Below, piece by piece: positions 1 through 9,700 of a stretch of DNA of 23,659 nucleotides. The DNA comes from a virus. The notes beneath the pieces were generated by a model. That model searched no databases. It was not told where the DNA came from and saw only the letters and a program-made list of their open reading frames with translations. The first letter of the stretch is position 1, and each line of letters begins with the position of its first letter. The DNA lies in the IMG/VR virus record IMGVR_UViG_3300021197_000410, positions 1 through 23,659 of that record. The stretch is one strand, 5' to 3'. A program made the position numbers and the translations under genes.

Positions 1-1929
1 CTTGAGGCAGAGGGTAACATAGCTCGAATCGAAAGGCAGCTAAACAATCCTGCGGCAAGCGATGAAGACAGCCCACAATTCCTGAGTCGCGATCAGCGGA
101 GGACGCTTGAGGAGCAGCTAGAGCGTCAGCGGAATTTCGTACTACCAAATCGTGTAGCAGCAGAAGAGCGATCCTTACAAAGATCAGAGGCTGCTGAGGA
201 TGCTCTCTCCGCTATTGAGACGCCCCGCCCTGCTGAAGTGCGAGCCGAGACAGAGGAGCTACAGAGACGTGCAATAGATGACCCTGCAAGCTTCCGTCCT
301 GATCAAGCTACACAGCTTACCACAGATGCACAACGTGCTTCAGGCGTATTGCGTGAGGGTGTAGGGCAAGTTGGGGCCACCCCAACAGTAACTGCACAAC
401 AGGTAGTAACCGCCCCTGATGTAGCTAGTCCTATAGCGACAGAGGCTGCATCGTATGACGTTACGCTTGCTACACCTGAAGTGCAGGGTGTGCTTGACCG
501 ACTTGAAGCGGCCACTGGACGACCTAGTGCAGAAGCACTTGCTCAGGCGGCTACTATGCCCCCGGAAGAGCTGGCACAGCTAGGCCTTAGTGCGGCTCAG
601 ATTAATGAAGCCGTACAGATTGTTAAACCTGATGACCGTGCTCTCGAAGAAGGCGAACTAATCTCTGGCTCTGCGGTAGATATGGGCCGGGTACGTCAAG
701 AGGTAAACTTCTCAGCTGCTACGGGTACGCCATCATCAGAGGCTACTGTTGAAGGTCAGCTTACTGATTTGCTGGGGCAGTTCGAAGAGGGCAAAGATCC
801 ACCATCGTGGGCTGCAGGTGCTATGCGAGCAGCTACAGCGGCGCTTGCGCAACGCGGTCTGTCTGCTTCTTCTATGGCAGGACAAGCAGTTGTACAGGCT
901 GCTATGGAGAGTGCGCTACCTATTGCTCAGGCAGACGCAGCTAGCTTTCAGCGTTTCGAATTGCAGAACCTGTCTAACAGGCAGCAGGCTGCTTTGTTTG
1001 CTGCAGAGCAGAGGGCTTCGTTTCTCAATCTGGAGTTCAACCAAGAGTTTCAAACTCGTGTAGCGAATGCAGCTAAGATCAGCGACATCGCTAACTTGAA
1101 CTTCACTGCAGATCAGAACATTGCCCTAGAGAATGCCCGTCTTGCACAGACTGTTGATCTAGCAAACCTCGACGCGAGCAACGCAAAGGTTCTGTCTGAT
1201 GCTGCTGCGATGTCAAACATTGACATAGCCAACCTGAGCAACCGTCAGCAGGCGCAGGTTCAGCAGGCAAACGCCTTCCTACAGATGGACATGACTAGCC
1301 TAAGCAATGAGCAGCAGGCTCGTGTCATCAAAGCGCAGGGCATGACGAATGCGTTGTTGTCTGACGCTGCAGCGGATAACGCCTCTAAACAGTTTAACGC
1401 TTCTTCTCAGCAGCAGAACGATCAGTTCTTCAGTAGTCTCGCTAATGATGTTGCACAGTTTAATACTACGCAGCGTAACTCTATGGAACAGTTTAACGTA
1501 AATGAAGCCAATGCGATAAGCCAGTTCAATGCAGGCCTTCAAGATAGTAGGGATAGGTTCAACGCAAGTAACGCTTTGATCATTGAGCAGGCTAACGCAC
1601 AGTGGTTTCAGAACATTGCTACTACAGACAATGCCACAATCAATCAGGCTAACAGGGACAGGTTCTTAACTGACGCGGCTATGACAACCAATGCCTATAA
1701 CGCATTTATGCAAAGCGCACGAGACACCATGAACTTTGCTTTTAATAGCGGGGAGAATGATGAGGACAGGGCTACAGCTATCGCTGTCGAAGTGATGCGA
1801 ATAGAGGCGGCTGTGGAAGCTGCACGGCAGAACAGAAGCGCCACTAAGTCTGCAGGCCTGTTTGGTGCTTTAGGCAGTATCGCAGGCAAGGTTCTTAGCA
1901 GCGATGTAGTCTTAAATAAGATTTTCTAA
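1..1929 (+). CDS. Repeat-rich putative internal virion protein, 5'-truncated
   Basis: The frame is open from the first base, so this gene starts before the window. The GTG at 238 is internal and has no special claim as a start. The visible part is 642 codons. The first third is Glu/Gln/Arg-rich and helical. The middle (about codons 110-310) is Ala-rich. Codons 319-560 form eleven units of 22 residues, rich in Asn, Gln and Ala, with recurring patterns such as NLSNRQQA and QFNxxxAN. The last 30 residues hold a glycine-containing hydrophobic stretch (GLFGALGSIAGKVL). There are no Cys residues and no enzyme motif that I recognise. It heads a run of late genes that look like internal virion proteins, 18 bases before the next start. 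A role in the virion core or DNA ejection is inferred from position and composition only. A tail-fibre or scaffold role cannot be excluded. Confidence 0.75.
   Translation, partial: LEAEGNIARIERQLNNPAASDEDSPQFLSRDQRRTLEEQLERQRNFVLPNRVAAEERSLQRSEAAEDALSAIETPRPAEVRAETEELQRRAIDDPASFRPDQATQLTTDAQRASGVLREGVGQVGATPTVTAQQVVTAPDVASPIATEAASYDVTLATPEVQGVLDRLEAATGRPSAEALAQAATMPPEELAQLGLSAAQINEAVQIVKPDDRALEEGELISGSAVDMGRVRQEVNFSAATGTPSSEATVEGQLTDLLGQFEEGKDPPSWAAGAMRAATAALAQRGLSASSMAGQAVVQAAMESALPIAQADAASFQRFELQNLSNRQQAALFAAEQRASFLNLEFNQEFQTRVANAAKISDIANLNFTADQNIALENARLAQTVDLANLDASNAKVLSDAAAMSNIDIANLSNRQQAQVQQANAFLQMDMTSLSNEQQARVIKAQGMTNALLSDAAADNASKQFNASSQQQNDQFFSSLANDVAQFNTTQRNSMEQFNVNEANAISQFNAGLQDSRDRFNASNALIIEQANAQWFQNIATTDNATINQANRDRFLTDAAMTTNAYNAFMQSARDTMNFAFNSGENDEDRATAIAVEVMRIEAAVEAARQNRSATKSAGLFGALGSIAGKVLSSDVVLNKIF
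955..1680 (+). repeat. Eleven 22-residue (2 x 11) coding repeats
   Basis: Codons 319-560 of the truncated first gene divide into eleven consecutive 22-residue units. Examples are units starting VDLANLDASN, IDIANLSNRQQ, MDMTSLSNEQQ, NDQFFSSLAND, MEQFNVNEAN and RDRFNASNAL. In the later units the QF or RF pair recurs every 11 residues, which points to a hendecad helix repeat. The DNA copies are diverged, so this is a protein-level repeat and not a recent tandem duplication. Confidence 0.7.
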
Positions 1930-1947
1930 TTAGTAGGTAGAGAATAA

Positions 1948-3834
1948 ATGAGCAACAAAGATACCTTCTCGTTCGACCCTTTCGCTAGGGATATTGAGGA
2001 TCAGGTTAGTACCCCTTCTAGTAATACGGGTATTATGTCTAAAGATATGTCTTCTACTTCAGGACCAATGGGTGAGCAAATGGATGACTCGTATGATCCT
2101 TTCTCGTTCGTGGAACGCTTTGCAAAAGATCTTGTTTCGCTCTTTGACGAGAATGAAGAAGACAAGGAAAAGCTCAAAAATACATACAGGGTTGATAAAT
2201 CGCTCGAAAAGCAAGCAGCGAAGGAAAGTGTGTTGGATGAACTTGTAGTGGATTACAATGCAGCATTTGAGAGAGGCAGGTCGCTTAAAGAATCTATGGA
2301 TATTGTAGAAGCACAACCTCTGTTGCCTATTGGTACTGAGGGCGTACTTCAGTCGCCTGTCCCCGTGTCGCGCCCCTCGTCTTTACAGGTACCCCTTAGT
2401 GGCGCACCTTTTGTGGCTCCTACACCTCAACGTCGGCCTCGCGGTCTTATGGAAAAAGACGATGAGTCGAGTGGGTATGTTCGTCTACCGCAGTTTAAAA
2501 ACGATATTCCAGAGGACGACGCCCCTAAAGACGTTCCTATTATTCCAGAGCTTGTTGCTCCTGCGATGGCGACCCTTTATAAAGACACTCCAGTAAATCT
2601 GCGAGCCTTCGGAGAGTATCTGGTTAAAGGCACACTCGCATCTGCCTTTAAGGCTGTCTTAGGCAGCGACGAAAAGGTTGTGGAGGCTCCTACATTTACA
2701 GAGAGAGATCTTGCAGATTCCGACATGAAAAACTTGCAAAATATTGTGGCATCAAAAGGATTAGGCGCAGACGGCTTAAATTATAAAGACTTTGGTTATG
2801 GGGGTTCTGACAGTATTCGAGATATTGTAGCATCCGCTTCACCCACTTCAACTGTTCTCAATAGCTTCACAGACTCAGATCTCAGAATGGCTAGCTTTAT
2901 TGGAAATGGGGATATCGTTGTTGAAGATGGTGATGTCTTTGTCGTAGACACCTACGACTTTGAACCTCGGCAAAAAGACATTTACAAAAAATATCAAGAA
3001 GGCAAGACTCTTACAGAAGAAGAGCAGGGTGTTATAGATAACATGAGTATCTTTAATAGGTTATATCACCTTGCTGACTACATGGGGAAAGAACTCAAAT
3101 CACAAGATGATAATGTACGCATTCGGTTGGGTACAGTTGAAGAGGTCTACGGGGATCAAGAGAACGCCAGTCTTTCTTTTATAAGCAACTCTCAGTCAGA
3201 GATAGACGCTGCCCCCGCTTCTATTGAGGTGCCTCCAGCACTGAACCCAGAGTCTGTCACGCAAAACATGCTGCGAGCTAGGGAGGCTGATAATTACGAT
3301 ACTCTGTATGGGAATTTTGAAAAAAAGAAAGACTCCCCTGTGTTTGACTACAAAGTAACAGAGAAAACATTAGGTGAGCTGGTTGAGTTTTCTAAACCTA
3401 GCAACGCTTACGGTAAATACGTAAAGCCCCGACTAGGTAAAAACACAGAGGCGCGTAGGAGAGGCCTAACATCTACCCCTATGGGTAAGTACCAGATTGT
3501 AGGCACAACCCTGCGAGGTATCATAAAAGACATGCGCCTTCCTAGTGACTTGGTTTTCAATAAAGAAACTCAAGATGCCATGTTCTTGTTTCTAGCTAGG
3601 CAGAAGATGCAAGGTAAAAAAACATTAGCCCAAAAAAGGCAGGCTCTTAAAGAGACATGGGAAGGCTTCCGTAGTTCAAAGGTAACAAAAGAGCAACTCA
3701 ATCAGATGGTGTCTGAAATTGAAAGTTCTTATGATTTGCTAGATGAGTGGATAATGGAAAACCAGATCCCTTCAGGCGCTCCTGAAACCTCGCCTACTCC
3801 AGCAAGACGGGGCTTGATGTCTTCTGAAAATTAA
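1948..3834 (+). CDS. Virion protein with C-terminal lysozyme-like segment
   Basis: 628 residues. The first 200 residues look disordered and Pro/Ser/Asp-rich. A middle region (about 320-400) holds DGDVFVVDTYDF followed by YHLADYMG and VRIRLG, an arrangement I associate with virion proteins of other phages, though I cannot name a family. Residues about 473-555 resemble phage muramidase or transglycosylase-like domains: TLGELVEFS (candidate catalytic Glu477), then PMGKYQIVGTTLRGI at 511-525 and an ETQDAMFLFLARQK helix. This matches the common pattern of a Glu helix, a G[KR]YQ motif and a DxxTQD helix. The protein would locally open peptidoglycan during DNA entry, or act at lysis. The short motif G[LI]M[SE] occurs at residues 28, 166 and 622. 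It sits 18 bases after the previous gene and 12 before the next. Structural role: fairly likely; hydrolase activity: moderate. Confidence 0.65.
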   Translation: MSNKDTFSFDPFARDIEDQVSTPSSNTGIMSKDMSSTSGPMGEQMDDSYDPFSFVERFAKDLVSLFDENEEDKEKLKNTYRVDKSLEKQAAKESVLDELVVDYNAAFERGRSLKESMDIVEAQPLLPIGTEGVLQSPVPVSRPSSLQVPLSGAPFVAPTPQRRPRGLMEKDDESSGYVRLPQFKNDIPEDDAPKDVPIIPELVAPAMATLYKDTPVNLRAFGEYLVKGTLASAFKAVLGSDEKVVEAPTFTERDLADSDMKNLQNIVASKGLGADGLNYKDFGYGGSDSIRDIVASASPTSTVLNSFTDSDLRMASFIGNGDIVVEDGDVFVVDTYDFEPRQKDIYKKYQEGKTLTEEEQGVIDNMSIFNRLYHLADYMGKELKSQDDNVRIRLGTVEEVYGDQENASLSFISNSQSEIDAAPASIEVPPALNPESVTQNMLRAREADNYDTLYGNFEKKKDSPVFDYKVTEKTLGELVEFSKPSNAYGKYVKPRLGKNTEARRRGLTSTPMGKYQIVGTTLRGIIKDMRLPSDLVFNKETQDAMFLFLARQKMQGKKTLAQKRQALKETWEGFRSSKVTKEQLNQMVSEIESSYDLLDEWIMENQIPSGAPETSPTPARRGLMSSEN

Positions 3835-3846
3835 AGGACGCACACT

Positions 3847-4293
3847 ATGTTTGGTCTCCCCCTAGAGTTAATCACTATGCTGGCGTCTACTCTGCTAGGC
3901 GGTGTGATGTCCATCTGGGGGCAGAGCATTCAGTCTCGTGAAGCTACCAACAAAATGCTCATTGAGCGTTCCCAGTTCAGAGCAGATCAAGTTAACGCAG
4001 CCCGTGAATATGGCAAGACAGACAAACACTTTGCGTGGACACGTAGAATTATAGCTCTTTCTTCTGTGTTTGCGATAATAGTCTTGCCTAAAGCTGTAGC
4101 TGTATGGTATCCTGAAGTACCCGTATACGTAGGCTATACTGAGATGACTGGCGGCTTCTTCAACTGGTTGTTTGGTCCTGCCGAAAGCATTAAGTGGGTG
4201 TATGCGCAAGGCTTCGTTATCACACCCCTCGATACACACCTAGTGTCTGCTATTGTTGGTCTATACTTCGGTGCAGGCTTCACGAAAAAGTAA
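3847..4293 (+). CDS. Small three-helix membrane protein, holin candidate
   Basis: 148 residues with three hydrophobic stretches: about residues 3-24 (LPLELITMLASTLLGGVMSI), 67-88 (RIIALSSVFAIIVLPKAVAVWY) and 126-144 (ending VSAIVGLYFGAGF). A charged helical linker of about 40 residues (Arg, Gln, Glu, Lys) lies between the first two. The order of a short N-terminal helix, a charged amphipathic linker, a helix preceded by WTRR and a C-terminal helix resembles the three-TM holins described for gene transfer agents of alphaproteobacteria. That resemblance is from memory and not a search. A holin would form inner-membrane lesions at the end of infection and release or activate the lysozyme. The preceding gene has a lysozyme-like segment, which fits. 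The alternative is an inner-membrane component of the ejection apparatus. The start has an AAAGGA site 10 bases upstream. Confidence 0.55.
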   Translation: MFGLPLELITMLASTLLGGVMSIWGQSIQSREATNKMLIERSQFRADQVNAAREYGKTDKHFAWTRRIIALSSVFAIIVLPKAVAVWYPEVPVYVGYTEMTGGFFNWLFGPAESIKWVYAQGFVITPLDTHLVSAIVGLYFGAGFTKK

Positions 4294-4305
4294 GGTTATA
4301 CAAAA

Positions 4306-4878
4306 ATGAACATGTTAGAAGCGCCTATTCCGGGGCAGTCTCTTACGGAACTACCACGTAACGCACCCTATGAGCGGCCTGCAGAATACGACACTGTAGA
4401 GGAAACACTATCCTACTACATGAAGAAGGTCGTCGAAGAAGAGACGATTGACGATATTGTAGTCCTATTCCAAGTAGGCATGGACTTGCGCTCTTTTTGT
4501 AAGACGCTTGTTATGTCAGGTGCCATGAAAGGTTTGCATACCATAGAGACGGGTATGCTCGCAGCCCCAATGCTAGGCACATTTGTTAAGTCAGTGCTTC
4601 TGGACTACGGCATTGAAGCAAAAGAGACTGCGACTGATGCTGCTGCCGAGAGTGCAGAACGCGAGAAGCAGAGGGTTTCACTGCTCATTCAACAGGCTGT
4701 GGAAGACGCTCTTGCTAGCGATGCATCAGAGGATGATACAGGTGTGGCTCTCTTGCAGGATATCGAAGCTGCTATGGAAGAAGCGCCGCAGAATAATCCT
4801 TTGATTGACGAGGATGAAGTTGCTGCAGAAGAAGAGCCATCAGGTAACGGGCTTATGTCGCGTAAGGAGAATTTGTAA
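4306..4878 (+). CDS. Acidic structural-region protein, unknown function
   Basis: 190 residues that I do not recognise. Residues 24-110 look like a folded helical domain (YDTVEETLSYYMKK, then a hydrophobic stretch from about 50 to 105). From about residue 112 the chain becomes strongly acidic and Ala-rich, with a Glu/Asp run, and ends GNGLMSRKENL. The closing motif GLMSRKEN is close to the C-terminus of the lysozyme-like protein upstream (RGLMSSEN), which suggests a shared peptide signal. No membrane segment is convincing. Its TAA overlaps the next ATG by one base (TAATG) and the AAGGAGA site for the next gene lies in its last codons, so the two are probably translationally coupled. Virion assembly or an internal protein is plausible from context only. 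Confidence 0.6.
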   Translation: MNMLEAPIPGQSLTELPRNAPYERPAEYDTVEETLSYYMKKVVEEETIDDIVVLFQVGMDLRSFCKTLVMSGAMKGLHTIETGMLAAPMLGTFVKSVLLDYGIEAKETATDAAAESAEREKQRVSLLIQQAVEDALASDASEDDTGVALLQDIEAAMEEAPQNNPLIDEDEVAAEEEPSGNGLMSRKENL

Positions 4879-6770
4879 TGGCGGATTGGCAATCGTTTGC
4901 AACGGGCTTTCTTGAATCCGTTGGTGAGGGGATCGACAGAAAGACCGAAAAAGCAGAAGAGTACGAAACGCGCCAGCGACTGCTAGGGGAGCGCAATCGA
5001 CCTACTGTTGAAAAAGAGAAGCAGATCTATCAAAGTGCACAGCGCGTTGCAGCACAGCTACGGGAGGTTGGCGTAAGCGAATCGGCCATGCGAGCAGCCT
5101 TAAAATCAGATCCTGTTACGGGCATTTTCAAGCTACAAAGGAATGTTGAAAACGCAGTGCAGGCTACTAAAAGTGCGTATGGGAGAAACCCTACATCTGA
5201 TGAATTGGCAGGTATGATGAATTACACTGCTGACAATGCTGAGGTGACTAACGCTAATCCAGCTGCAGTGAATAAACTACTGACTGATATTTATGGAGTA
5301 CAGAGACCTCCTGAAATGCCTGCAGAACCTTCTGATACAGGTATCTCTGGATTTGTTCGCGGTCTTTTCGGTCCTACTACACAGTCGGTAGATGAGAGGC
5401 TTAGGGCGGAATCGGCGGGCGACGGTCTGAGCGTATACGACTTGGCTACGTATTCTAGTGTACGGCCTTACGACCCTACAACTGCGGGTACTTTCTTCTC
5501 TTTTCAGGCACCTAAGTTCTTCAATCCTGATGACTATGGCTCTGAACTTAACGAGCTAAGAAGGTACATGACAAAAGCAGAAACCTCCTTCATGGCTGAT
5601 GATTCCTACACAAAAGCGGTAAGTAAAATAAAGGTACACGAAGATGCTGTTCTAAATTCTCAAGTTTCAATGGTCTCTCCAGAAGAATTAAAAGAAGCTC
5701 GTGCTATTGTTGAAAATAAGCGAAGAGAGGCACTAGACCTGTACGTAGGAACAAAAGCCAAGTTTTTTGAGGCAGGCTCCTACGTAGACGTAATGAGTAG
5801 TGTGATTAATAACTACGTACCGGGCTATTCTACTAGCTTCCTTCAACGCGCAGATGATGAGAGACAGGCGGCAGATGCTGTAACACAGGCGGTAGATGCT
5901 GAGCCAACTGCTGCTGCTGCACCAGAGTCAGCGCGGACACCTATTAGTGGCGCTGAAATAGAAGAACTGGTTACCGGTGCGGGCGGCGAAATAACTCAAG
6001 ATGGTAACACTTACAGGTTCGCATTAGATGAAGTCGAGGAGGGTAAGATTTTTATAGTCGGCGTAGATGAGGAAGGTAAGGTTGAATCTTTTGAAGTTGA
6101 GGGTGAAGCAGGAAATCGTCGAACCGGAATGGAAGCCAGCGATGCGTTTCAGAGATTTGCCGAAAGAAACCTGAATCAAGAACTGCGCGAGGATCTTGCG
6201 GGACCGGCCTACGTAGACCCGGATGCTATTAAGGTTCTCCCGCTAGCTGCGCCAGTGCTGACCATGTCGCCTGAAGAAATTACGGCTGCACTAGAGTCAG
6301 GCGATATCAAACCCGGATTGATAAACGAGAATGTTGTACGTAAACTTAGCTCTAAACAAAGATCCGCATTAGGGTATCCCGGACCGGAAGGTGCGTTTCG
6401 AATTACTGAGGCGGTACGCGCTGACGGCGGTGCTCCAAGCGAGGAACAGATAAAGGAAAGAACGCAGCAGCTGCTCTTTAAGGAAGAAGCAAAAAACAAC
6501 CCAGACAAGCTGTACGTAATTCGTATGCCCGGAGGCCCTAAAAGACGGGGGTTCCGCGAAAGTCGCGTGATCAAAGGGTCTATACTTGCTCAGATACCTG
6601 ATGAAGCACTTATTTCAGGAGCCATTAATCGCAATATGATCTCTGAATATACGGGAACTCCTATGGAAGAGTATGGTGATCCAATGAGTGTGGGCAAAAG
6701 AGATCCTTACTTTGAGGAAGAGGAGCTTCTCAAGTTCTTTAAAGTACGAACAAATAACGAGCAGGAATAA
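4878..6770 (+). CDS. 630-residue putative internal virion protein
   Basis: The ATG overlaps the stop of the gene before it (TAATG), with AAGGAGA at 4864-4870 as ribosome binding site. The first 140 residues are charged and helical (MADWQSFATGFLESVGEGIDR, then Glu/Lys/Gln-rich helices). A GISGFVRGLFGP segment near residue 155 could be a membrane-active or hinge element. The middle is mixed. Residues about 335-400 are Ala/Glu-rich with a small beta-like region (YRFALDEVEEGKIFIVGVDEEGKV). The C-terminal third is Pro/Lys-containing. I see no enzyme motif and no cysteine. Length and position before the 1196-residue protein fit the middle member of a set of internal virion (ejection) proteins, as gp14-gp15-gp16 are arranged in T7, but there is no visible sequence likeness to those. 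It could also be a tail component. Confidence 0.6.
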   Translation: MADWQSFATGFLESVGEGIDRKTEKAEEYETRQRLLGERNRPTVEKEKQIYQSAQRVAAQLREVGVSESAMRAALKSDPVTGIFKLQRNVENAVQATKSAYGRNPTSDELAGMMNYTADNAEVTNANPAAVNKLLTDIYGVQRPPEMPAEPSDTGISGFVRGLFGPTTQSVDERLRAESAGDGLSVYDLATYSSVRPYDPTTAGTFFSFQAPKFFNPDDYGSELNELRRYMTKAETSFMADDSYTKAVSKIKVHEDAVLNSQVSMVSPEELKEARAIVENKRREALDLYVGTKAKFFEAGSYVDVMSSVINNYVPGYSTSFLQRADDERQAADAVTQAVDAEPTAAAAPESARTPISGAEIEELVTGAGGEITQDGNTYRFALDEVEEGKIFIVGVDEEGKVESFEVEGEAGNRRTGMEASDAFQRFAERNLNQELREDLAGPAYVDPDAIKVLPLAAPVLTMSPEEITAALESGDIKPGLINENVVRKLSSKQRSALGYPGPEGAFRITEAVRADGGAPSEEQIKERTQQLLFKEEAKNNPDKLYVIRMPGGPKRRGFRESRVIKGSILAQIPDEALISGAINRNMISEYTGTPMEEYGDPMSVGKRDPYFEEEELLKFFKVRTNNEQE

Positions 6771-6772
6771 TC

Positions 6773-9700
6773 ATGGAAGAAGAAGATACCCTCGCAAAAT
6801 ATCTCACGGCCCCTGATGAGGATAACACACCTGCTGCCTTCAACTTAGAACAGCAAGACGAAGAAGATACCCTCGCAAAATATCTTCCTACTCCTGAAGA
6901 AAAGAAAGGCCCAGCAAAACCTCAGCGGCCTGCTGTTGAGGATGCCGTACCCGACTCGCGCTTTAGCATTTCTGACTTGAAGAAAGGGCAGAACGCTAGG
7001 GATATCCGTGCCTACATGGTAGATCGCATGGGCGTTGACTTTAAGGTGGGTCAAGGGCGTAGTGACGAAGAGGTCGTAGATGCTTTCGTAAACCAGATGC
7101 GCTACTTCAACTCTAACATCGTGTCTACTGCAGGGGAAGCCCGCTTTATTGCCAATGCAGATGAGCAGACAAAAGCACGAGCAGCGCAGGCTTACAAGCT
7201 GTACGACAATCTGGGCAACCTGTTTACAGGTGATGCAGGTGAGATCTTCGACGGTATAGGTGATTACATCTACTCAGCAGCCACTGATCCATCGAACTAC
7301 GCAGGTATCCTTACCGGTGGTATGGCTAAAGCAGGTCTTCTCGGTGGTCAGCAAGCAGGTAAGGCAGCTGTTAAGGCTGCAGTACGGACTGCTATTAAAG
7401 ACGTAGGCGCAAATACTGCCTTAAAGGGTGAGGCTAAACGAGCAGCTGGCAATGTCTACAAAGATGTACTCACGAGGGCTGCTTCACAGGGGGTCCGCCT
7501 CAACAAGAAACAAAAGCAGATGGCTTACGCAGCTGCGGAGAGGGAATACGCTCTCTTCATGCAGGCCCGTAAGCGAGCACTTAGTCGTGAAGCTGTGCAG
7601 CCTATCCTTAATAAGCGACGCACCAACGCCATCCTAGCTACTGCTGGTATAGACTCTGTATTTGCGGTACTTCAGGATGCTACGCTACAGAACACGCTCA
7701 TTGATGCTGGGGCGCAGGAGACGTACAGCACACTACAGACAGGTTTTAGCTCTCTCTTAGGCGGCGTTAGTGGGATTGGAGCCTTCGTAGCGCCTAGTGG
7801 GGCGAGAAAGCTAGTTGGCGAGTCTGGGCTTAAAGATATTCGTGATCAGGCTCGTATCAAAGCCCGTCGTGACGGCAACCTAGAAGAAATGGATACGCTT
7901 CTACGTGAGGTGTCTAGAAAGCAGGAAGCGCAAAAGGCAGCTGCGGACTTCAAGTTCACACCTAAACAGGCGAAGACAGCTGGGAGTAAGATACTGGAAG
8001 TGTCCCGCAGCTGGAAGGATAAGGTTGATGCTGGTAAGGGGCGCTACAGTGGGTTCGAAACTCCCGTAGAGATTATTAGGGAAGTTTTGCTTGGCAAAGA
8101 TGGCGACGGAAAAAGCGGGTTAGTCAAGATACTAATTGACGACGGCGTAGCTGTGCCAAAGGATATGCGTATCTCTGACTTCTTCACAAACTTGATGCAG
8201 ATGCTTCCGAAAGATCAGCTCAAGCAGATAAACGAAAACATCAAGGGCTTGGGTATTACATTGGGTGATACAACACAGGTTGCTACAAGCATTGAGGATT
8301 TGTTTGCGAAAGAGTTAAGCCGAGGCGGTCAAGTTCTTCAGGTAGCATCTCAGTTCAGAAAATATCTAGATGCGGCAACTGTGTATGGGGATCGTGTGAT
8401 TAACGGTAGCATCACTACAATTAATGAGAAGGAAGCGATTGCCGAGAACATGAAGAGGGCCAGAGTTTTTGAATACGGACAAAACGTCTGGAAGCGTATG
8501 CTCGTGTCGTCCCCTGCTACTTCAGCGATTAACATAATCGGTGCAGCGCAGTACGGCATGGGCCAGTCTCTTGCTGATCTGTTTGCTTCTCCTGTACACT
8601 ATCTAGCTGCGCTGGGCTACGGCTCAGTCGGCAACAAGGCAGCTGCAGAGCAGAACTTTAGGGCTGCTAAAGTGTACGCAGGAATCACAGGGCAGCGAAT
8701 GCGTAACCTGATGGACCCCTACACGACTAAAGATGCCTACATGGCGTTCCTTGAGCAGAATAAGGATGTCAAGAAGATACTTTTTGAAACCCTGACAGGC
8801 GGCATTGAACGTAGTGGTAAGAGGTTTGGTATTGATCCTGAAGATCCGGCGTACTTACTTGTCGAGAGGACTACAGATGCAGCGTCCATGCTTACAGGTG
8901 TTCGTGCTCAGGATACCTTTACTAAGTCTCAGATGTTTATGACGGAGCTTGATAAGCATATCCGTATAAAAACCGGAAAGACGTTGCAAGAGACTTTCAA
9001 AGATGGGGCTGTAGGCAGCGTTGATAACGATGTTATCGGACGTGCTGTTGACACTACGCTGAGGTCTGTCTTTTCTAAAGACTACACAACAGATGATCAA
9101 CTTTTAGGCGGTCTTGCAAAGGGGGTTGAGAACTTTTCTAGCCTCCCGCTTGTCGGTACTATCCTGCCGTTTGGCCGCTTCATGAACAACGTGATTGCAA
9201 CAACGTACCAGTGGTCTCCTGCAGGTGCTCTTAGTGTTATGTCATCCTTGTACAAAAAAGGACGCGGCTCAAAGCAACCTGAAAATATATCAGAAGCATT
9301 TGCTCGTGCTGCAGTAGGCACTACCGCCTTAGCCCTAGCAGCGGACTTCAGTAAAGAGCAGCGCGAAAAAGGCATGGGTACGTTTGACGTAGACTTGGGT
9401 AACGGGCAGATTCTGGATGCGCGTAACACGTTTCCGTTTTCCCTATGGCTAACTGCCGGTAGAATTATTGACCTTAATCGAGAAGGGGAGATGGTCCCCC
9501 GCGAACTCGTTAAAGACTTTGCCGCACAGACTGCTGTAGGTCAGTTCGCATCAGATGTGCAGTTTGCTAATGACATATATAATATCATGGATGTTGCCTT
9601 TAACGAGGATCGTCAACTAGGAGTATCTCTTATCGGCAGTGCTTTTGCTAAACAGGGTGGTAGTATTCTTGCTGGCTTTACCCGTCCGCTAGATGCGATC

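Noticed and set aside
238-1929. GTG at 238 as the true start of the first gene
   Set aside because: The same frame is open back to base 1 with similar charged, helical composition and there is no ribosome site before the GTG, so the gene begins outside the window.
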